From positions 1 through 43,040 of IMG/VR virus record IMGVR_UViG_3300008217_000015: DNA of 43,040 bases. One strand, written 5' to 3'. The notes below the pieces were generated by a model. It did no database searches, was not told the DNA's origin, and was given only the letters and a program-made list of their open reading frames with translations. Of this stretch, positions 38,978 to 43,040 are shown one piece after another. This DNA comes from a virus. The translations under genes and the position numbers were made by a program. Each line of letters begins with the position of its first letter. Positions within the stretch are counted from its first letter, which is position 1.

Positions 38978-40726
38978 TTAAAGCTTTCCGTTCAATATGT
39001 TCTGTCGGTTTGCCCAGTAGTCGATAATTTTTATTCCGAATTTTTGGGCTTTCGTCATTTTTGAACTTTTGGTCTGTGTGTCAGCAGAAATCAAAGCGAT
39101 GCAGTCTTTAGTGACTGTGCTAGTAACTTGATAATTGAATTGACTAAGAATTTCAGTCAACTCACCTCGTGTTACGTCTAATTTTCCGGTTACGCACAAT
39201 TTTTTACCGCCGGAGGACTGTAAAACGGCGTCAACGCTCTGATCCTGCTTTAACTGAAGAGGTAGGGTGGTGACCCACTCTTCGTTGACATCTAACCACG
39301 CGAGAATGGAGTCGACAGTCTTAGGTCCAATCCCTGTTATTTGTGCTAATTCAATCTCTCGCAGCCGATTGAATTGTGGGAGGTGAGTCACGATTCGTCT
39401 CGCGGTTCCTCGTCCGACTCCCGGAATCCCTAAAGCAGCTAATACCATATGATATGGTTTAGTTTTAGATCTTTCTATTTCGGCTTGTATTTTTTGACCG
39501 TTTACCCCGAGCGTCTGCCATTCTTGCGACCGATAAAGATCCGTAGGATGGGTTAGCTGTAACTTGGCTATGGATTTAGGCCCCAGACCCTTAATTTCTA
39601 AGATTCTGATAAAATATTCAAGCCCTTTTACCGAGTCGTGCTGCGATGCGTCACTACAGTAAAGTCTTGGGCCGACCCTTCGAAGAGTATATCCAACGGC
39701 CTCTTCGGCATGTCTTTGTTCAATTCTGGTACTGGCATGGAGATGGTTTAGAACTCTGTTGAACTTTGGAATTACCCCGCCAGACCTTTCGATCTCGATA
39801 ATATCACCAAGCCCAAGTTTGTGCTGTTCGATAAATCCAATATTGTGAAGAGTTGCTCTCCCGATGATAGCCCCGTCGATCTCCACAGGATCGATGACTC
39901 CGATGGGGTTAACCATTCCCGTGCGACCAATAACCCAGATCACGTCTTGTAAAGAGGTGGTTGCTGTAAGCGTTCCTCTTTCTTTTAAAGCGATAGCAAA
40001 TCTTGGATGTTTTGAAGTATATCCAAGTTCTTGACATCGTTTCCATTTATCTATTCTATATACTATGCCGTCTTGAGGATACTGTTCACATAGTTTTTGA
40101 TTGAAGACGGATTGAAAACCTAAGTTTTCAATTAAATTCATTCTAATAGTGTAATCTAATTTAGTTCCTAAAGAATCATGCGCGATAAAACTGATATTGC
40201 GAGATTTAAATTCTTCAGGATCTTTTAGTCCGAGCGCACCGCTAACGTAGTTTCTAAAATTTTCTACTTTGTTATCAGTTACACACTCACCTGTTACTAT
40301 TAAAGTGTTATAGTGACTAGGAATAGATTTTGGTACTGCTTTACAGTATTTAACTAAATGTGAGACATTATCTCCATATTCTCCGTTACCTCTGGTTAGC
40401 GCCATTTGAAACTTACCATTTTGATAAATAACAGTTAAATTAGTTCCATCTAATTTTGGCGTTACCACATTAAATTCGTTGTCTATTTCTTTTATATCAT
40501 AGACTTTTTTTAAGGAAAACAACGGAAATGGATGTCTTACTTTTCCAGCGTAATGACCGACTCTAATAGTTGGACTATCAGGATCAGCCCATCCCTGAGC
40601 TGTTTCTACTGCTTCTAACTTATTGTACAAAATATCATACTCTTCATCACTGATTTGAATTTGATGAAGATCATAATAAAAATGACCGTGTTTTAGTACA
40701 GTTTCTTTTAGTTCCTGATAATTCAT
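38978..40726 (-). CDS. ligA: NAD+-dependent DNA ligase with degenerate zinc finger
   Basis: 582 residues against ~670 in bacteria. Domain Ia (YYDLHQIQISDEEYDILY...PDSPTIRVG), adenylation site K91-L-D-G, OB fold (LGDIIEIERSGGVIPKF), HhH repeats (GIPGVGRGTARR, ITGIGPKTVDSIL) and a BRCT end (KKLCVTGKLDVTRGELT). The four-Cys zinc finger is reduced to one Cys (VGPRLYCSDAS). It seals nicks in replication using NAD+. GC is higher in the C-terminal two thirds (38978 to ~40000) than in the N-terminal third, by eye. GAGG precedes the ATG. Confidence 0.92.
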   Translation of the reverse strand: MNYQELKETVLKHGHFYYDLHQIQISDEEYDILYNKLEAVETAQGWADPDSPTIRVGHYAGKVRHPFPLFSLKKVYDIKEIDNEFNVVTPKLDGTNLTVIYQNGKFQMALTRGNGEYGDNVSHLVKYCKAVPKSIPSHYNTLIVTGECVTDNKVENFRNYVSGALGLKDPEEFKSRNISFIAHDSLGTKLDYTIRMNLIENLGFQSVFNQKLCEQYPQDGIVYRIDKWKRCQELGYTSKHPRFAIALKERGTLTATTSLQDVIWVIGRTGMVNPIGVIDPVEIDGAIIGRATLHNIGFIEQHKLGLGDIIEIERSGGVIPKFNRVLNHLHASTRIEQRHAEEAVGYTLRRVGPRLYCSDASQHDSVKGLEYFIRILEIKGLGPKSIAKLQLTHPTDLYRSQEWQTLGVNGQKIQAEIERSKTKPYHMVLAALGIPGVGRGTARRIVTHLPQFNRLREIELAQITGIGPKTVDSILAWLDVNEEWVTTLPLQLKQDQSVDAVLQSSGGKKLCVTGKLDVTRGELTEILSQFNYQVTSTVTKDCIALISADTQTKSSKMTKAQKFGIKIIDYWANRQNILNGKL

Positions 40727-40752
40727 TAACGCCTCGTTTTTTATCTTGTTTA

Positions 40753-40781
40753 ATTATAACTTAAATTTAGGTATATAACAA
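40753..40781 (-). promoter_or_regulatory. Leftward sigma-70-type promoter for the ligase gene
   Basis: On the minus strand: TTGTTA (40781-40776), 17-base spacer, TATAAT (40758-40753). It occupies the gap between the stop of the Myb-like gene (40785) and the ligase ATG (40726). Confidence 0.75.
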
Positions 40782-40784
40782 GAC

Positions 40785-41096
40785 TTATTTTGCAAGGCGT
40801 TCTTTTAAAGCAGTAACTAAATTAATTAAGTTACTCTTTTTATTGAGATTGGTCCCATCAATTTTAATGCTGAGAAGAGCTTCTATATCTCGAAGCATGG
40901 TTTTAACTGTCATAATTTGACGAGTTTCATCATTTCGAGGTTTTTCATAAATTTTTAATTGAACTAATTTAGAGATAACAGAACGATATCCTTTACCGAA
41001 ATGTTCAGCTAATTCATTAACATCTTTCTGATTTTCTTCTTTGTATAGTTTAATTAATTTAGCCTCTTCTTCATCGCTCCAGGCTTTTACGCTCAT
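40785..41096 (-). CDS. Small SANT/HTH-like DNA-binding protein
   Basis: 103 residues. WSDEEEAKLIKLYKEENQKD then VNELAEHFGKGYRSVISKL is a Myb/SANT-like or three-helix HTH unit. LAEHFGK is identical to a stretch of the 226-residue HTH-repeat protein, so the two are related. The second half is a helical, possibly dimerising region. AAGGAAAGTGAG precedes the ATG. It could regulate the ligase or other early genes. Confidence 0.65.
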   Translation of the reverse strand: MSVKAWSDEEEAKLIKLYKEENQKDVNELAEHFGKGYRSVISKLVQLKIYEKPRNDETRQIMTVKTMLRDIEALLSIKIDGTNLNKKSNLINLVTALKERLAK

Positions 41097-41102
41097 TTTT
41101 AC

Positions 41103-41375
41103 TCACTTTCCTTTTTCAAAATCAAACGATATTTGTGGATTTCGTTCGTATTTTTGACTAATTATTTTTTCTGCTGTTTGGAGGAGAGGAATCACAGAGC
41201 TGACTTCGTCAGCTAGTAAAGCGTATCCATTCTTAGTTGGAAACCAGTACCCAGTATCTCCGTCTAGTGAATACTCTCTAATATGAAGATAGACTATGTT
41301 ATTAAACTCATTAAGGGTAACTTTTATTACGTTTCCGTTAGGTTTAGAGTAAGCTTCTCCAAGTTCTAAATTCAT
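41103..41375 (-). CDS. PC4-like ssDNA-binding protein
   Basis: 90 residues. IVYLHIREYSLDGDTGYWFPTKNGYALL (in parts: YLHIREY, GYWFPTKNGYALL) followed by a helix matches the PC4/p15 coactivator domain (strands then GW.PTK.G..L then helix), found in bacteria and phages as a small ssDNA-binding dimer. Possible role in transcription or replication. ATGA overlap with the next gene upstream. Confidence 0.65.
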   Translation of the reverse strand: MNLELGEAYSKPNGNVIKVTLNEFNNIVYLHIREYSLDGDTGYWFPTKNGYALLADEVSSVIPLLQTAEKIISQKYERNPQISFDFEKGK

Positions 41376-41641
41376 TGTGTCTTCTCATTTAGTTGTTCTA
41401 AAGCGGTGTTAAAGATATTAATGTCGTGTTTATTAAAAAATCTAAAGGTAATTCCCTTATGTTTAGCTGGAAAATGTCCTATACTCCAGCTAGAAGTACA
41501 ATTTTCCTTACAAATTTCTTTTAGTTTTTTAATTACAGGATCATGTTGGTCATTATACTCAGTTTCAATTACTGTTCCGTGTGCGTGTCCTATAATAAAT
41601 CCATCTTCTTTTTGACTTTGGTGTGCCTCATACCAAACCAC
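41372..41641 (-). CDS. Hypothetical protein with GTG start
   Basis: 89 residues. The GTG start is supported by AAGGAG 8 bases upstream. Content: FIIGHAHGTVIETEYN, then CKENCTSSWSIGHFPAKHKG and a helical end. No family recognised. Overlaps the PC4-like gene by 4 bases. Confidence 0.6.
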   Translation of the reverse strand: MVWYEAHQSQKEDGFIIGHAHGTVIETEYNDQHDPVIKKLKEICKENCTSSWSIGHFPAKHKGITFRFFNKHDINIFNTALEQLNEKTQ

Positions 41642-41646
41642 GATTT

Positions 41647-41886
41647 TTACTCCTTATCACAAGTTACTTTGTTTACGGTTCCGTCTTTATTAACTTGTTT
41701 AAAATAAATTTTTCCATTAAAAGGAATTGCGTAAGAACCGTCGGACTGTTTTCCACTTTTACAGTCGTGTGGGCCAACATAAACCCACTCTGATCGTCCA
41801 TGTTCCGATCTGTGATAATACCCTTCTTGTTGGGAAAAAACAGCTATACTACTACCAAAAATTAACAAAAATATTAATAAAAACAT
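41647..41886 (-). CDS. Small secreted protein
   Basis: 79 residues. Signal peptide MFLLIFLLIFGSSIAVFS then QQEGYY; mature part ~60 residues with two Cys (HDCKSG, VTCDKE) that could pair. AAAGGAG precedes the ATG. Likely periplasmic; an early-expressed envelope or exclusion factor is possible. Family not recognised. Confidence 0.6.
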   Translation of the reverse strand: MFLLIFLLIFGSSIAVFSQQEGYYHRSEHGRSEWVYVGPHDCKSGKQSDGSYAIPFNGKIYFKQVNKDGTVNKVTCDKE

Positions 41887-41900
41887 AATAACTCCTTTAT

Positions 41901-42170
41901 TTATAAAACTTTACCAATTTTTTTAAGATGAAATTTTCCACCATTACCATTGGGTTTAGTACCATAGATAGTCGGTGTTAAGATGGATTTGTGACACTCT
42001 GCTAATGTATTTTTTGAAGCGATGTATCTTGCTACTTGATCTTCACAAGCACTTTTAGTTTCGTAAGCTTTCCAAGGAAACCATCCAATGGTAGCCTCTA
42101 CTCCTTCATATTCCCAAGGTGTGGGAACAAAAATCCATAATACAAAGTGAACAACTATTAAATTTGTCAT
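41901..42170 (-). CDS. Putative exported or membrane protein
   Basis: 89 residues. Hydrophobic start (LIVVHFVLWIFV) as signal or anchor, then PWEYEGVEATIGWFPWKAYE and two Cys (SACEDQ, AECHKS). No clear ribosome site (GGAAC is weak); the tiny membrane-protein gene ends 7 bases upstream, so coupling is possible. Function unknown. Confidence 0.55.
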   Translation of the reverse strand: MTNLIVVHFVLWIFVPTPWEYEGVEATIGWFPWKAYETKSACEDQVARYIASKNTLAECHKSILTPTIYGTKPNGNGGKFHLKKIGKVL

Positions 42171-42176
42171 AAAAAG

Positions 42177-42272
42177 CTATGTTCCAACATTGATAATGAA
42201 TGAGATAAGTAAGGCTGATCCTATTAAAGTAAATAGTAACCACACTATATCATCTTCTGGATTTTCTTTCAT
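42177..42272 (-). CDS. Tiny single-helix membrane protein, paralogue of the gene at 26566-26676
   Basis: 31 residues: MKENPEDDIVWLLFTLIGSA then LLISFIINVGT. One membrane helix with the same DDI.WL...L.GSAL.I core as the 36-residue protein between purE and purS. AAAGGAG lies 6 bases before the ATG. Conservation of the pattern in two distant sites supports coding. Function unknown. Confidence 0.7.
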   Translation of the reverse strand: MKENPEDDIVWLLFTLIGSALLISFIINVGT

Positions 42273-42286
42273 TTATTGCTCCTTTC

Positions 42287-42676
42287 TTAAAACCAAACAA
42301 TTAATAGTATTCTTCCAACGCGCGCCCACCATGCAGAGTAATGTTTTTCTCCGCAATTTAAACAATTAAAACTTTCTTTTGAAACAGAAACACCCATTCG
42401 TGTTAAGAAAGTATAATATCTTTTATTTTTCCATTCTATTGGGTGGATAATTTTCCATGCCCAAGCAGCAGTTTGTCTTCTATTTTGTTCAACCCAAGGA
42501 ATCTCCATTCCACACTTACCACAAATGCTTTTTACACTAGTTAATTCTGTACTTCGATTTTTAGAAGTTTTAATCTCAGGTGGTACAGGAGCGTTATAAA
42601 TCCATGATTTAAACCGAAGAATTAGTTTTATGATTGGTGAGGATTCTTGTGGAAAGAACTTTTTTAGATTTTTCAT
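42287..42676 (-). CDS. Zinc-ribbon-like hypothetical protein
   Basis: 129 residues. Two CxxC pairs (ICGKCGME and FNCLNCGEK) about 45 residues apart could bind one zinc. The middle is aromatic (TAAWAWKIIHPIEWKNKRYYTF), and the end is hydrophobic (WWARVGRILLIVWF), perhaps membrane-associated. It is the first leftward gene next to the non-coding right end. No clear ribosome site or consensus promoter was found. Confidence 0.55.
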   Translation of the reverse strand: MKNLKKFFPQESSPIIKLILRFKSWIYNAPVPPEIKTSKNRSTELTSVKSICGKCGMEIPWVEQNRRQTAAWAWKIIHPIEWKNKRYYTFLTRMGVSVSKESFNCLNCGEKHYSAWWARVGRILLIVWF

Positions 42677-42855
42677 TTTGCGTTTTGCTAATTTTTATGA
42701 TACTATATATTTGCATAAAAAGCAAGTTATTTTAAACGAAGTTTAACTACTATTAATAAGATTAATTTACTTTGCTTCTAATGCAAACGCGATAGCATAT
42801 AATTTTTTCAGCTTGCATAATGTGGCATAACGTAATAATGAAATTATTACTTGTT
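42677..42855. other. AT-rich non-coding region with inverted repeats
   Basis: No gene seen. An imperfect inverted repeat pairs 42710-42727 (TTTGCATAAAAAGCAAGT) with 42769-42787 (ACTTTGCTTCTAATGCAAA). A perfect one, GTAATAAT-GAA-ATTATTAC, lies at 42832-42850, just before the tandem repeats. A further TTGCAT occurs at 42813-42818. The region lies between the first leftward gene and the repeats; regulatory or origin function is plausible. Confidence 0.6.
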
Positions 42856-43040
42856 GGTGGGGCTATTGTGCCTCCTGTCAGCGGTAGCTGACACGTCGGT
42901 GGGGCTATTGTGTCTGCTGTCAGCGGTAGCTGACACGTCGGTGGGGTTATTGTGCCTCTTGTCAGCGGTAGCTGACACGTCGGTGGGGTTATTGTGCCTC
43001 TTGTCAGCGGTAGCTGACACGTCGGTGGGGTTATTGTGCC
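42856..43040. repeat. 42-bp tandem repeat array, each unit with a perfect hairpin
   Basis: Units at 42856-42897, 42898-42939, 42940-42981, 42982-43023 and a partial one at 43024-43040 cut by the window. Units 3 and 4 are identical; units 1 and 2 differ by a few bases in the first half. Each contains TGTCAGC-GGTA-GCTGACA (7-bp stem, GGTA loop) and a GGTGGGG start. GC is about 62% (26 of 42 in unit 1), far above its surroundings. No open frame of note. Likely an iteron-like origin, protein-binding array or genome-end element. Confidence 0.95.

Noticed and set aside
42856-43040. Tandem repeats as a CRISPR array
   Set aside because: The whole 42-bp unit repeats with almost no variable spacer, and no cas gene is nearby.

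Overview
The window is most of the genome of a tailed phage, probably a virulent marine siphovirus. It has a lambda J-like tail tip protein, a full phage replication set and holin and lysozyme genes. I saw no integrase, repressor or transposase. Base composition is AT-rich by eye, and genes are packed head to tail, often with ATGA or TAATG overlaps. Several genes hint at the host. PurS is used by bacteria with the small-PurL type of FGAM synthetase, such as alphaproteobacteria, cyanobacteria and bacilli, not by enterobacteria with the long fused PurL. The B12-dependent ribonucleotide reductase and the low GC also fit an open-water alphaproteobacterium or cyanobacterium. This host assignment is inference. 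Terminase, portal and capsid genes are not visible and should lie beyond the left edge.

Region 1 (17-7738, + strand) holds tail genes: the tail tip protein, whose glycine-rich N-terminus is interrupted by an intein-like Hint domain, two beta-rich tail proteins and a tail fibre. Region 2 (7739-10754, +) is a run of eleven tiny genes behind two consensus promoters. Most encode Lys/Arg-rich proteins; the first encodes a 37-residue metallothionein-like protein. A terminator closes the block. Region 3 (10771-14096, +) has a class 3 lipase, two membrane proteins (one a mini-MscS), a staphylococcal-nuclease homologue, a holin, an asparaginyl-tRNA-synthetase-like protein and, 10 bases later, a tRNA with a GTT anticodon but a long variable arm.

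A two-way terminator at 14108-14135 separates the rightward and leftward halves. Region 4 (14134-42676, - strand) is read right to left. It begins with small membrane, PC4-like and DNA-binding genes, NAD+-dependent ligase, and a separately promoted and terminated four-repeat HTH protein. Then come a candidate small RNA, replicative helicase, primase, a family A polymerase with a UDG-like N-terminus, an SF2 helicase, a nucleotide block (PRTase, PurS, PurE), SSB, glycosyltransferase, FkbM-like methyltransferase, Mre11/Rad50-type nuclease, class II ribonucleotide reductase with glutaredoxin, a resolvase-like nuclease, lysozyme, FEN exonuclease, dUTPase and two lipoproteins. Together these give the phage its own fork, recombination machinery and dNTP supply. 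Lysis genes are split between the two arms.

Region 5 (42677-43040) is non-coding: AT-rich DNA with inverted repeats, then at least 4.4 copies of a GC-rich 42-bp tandem repeat, each with a perfect hairpin, running off the window. It is a candidate origin, regulatory array or genome end. Host-type promoters (TTGnnn, 17-18 bases, TATAAT-like) were found at eight sites, so host sigma-70 type RNA polymerase probably transcribes much of the genome.
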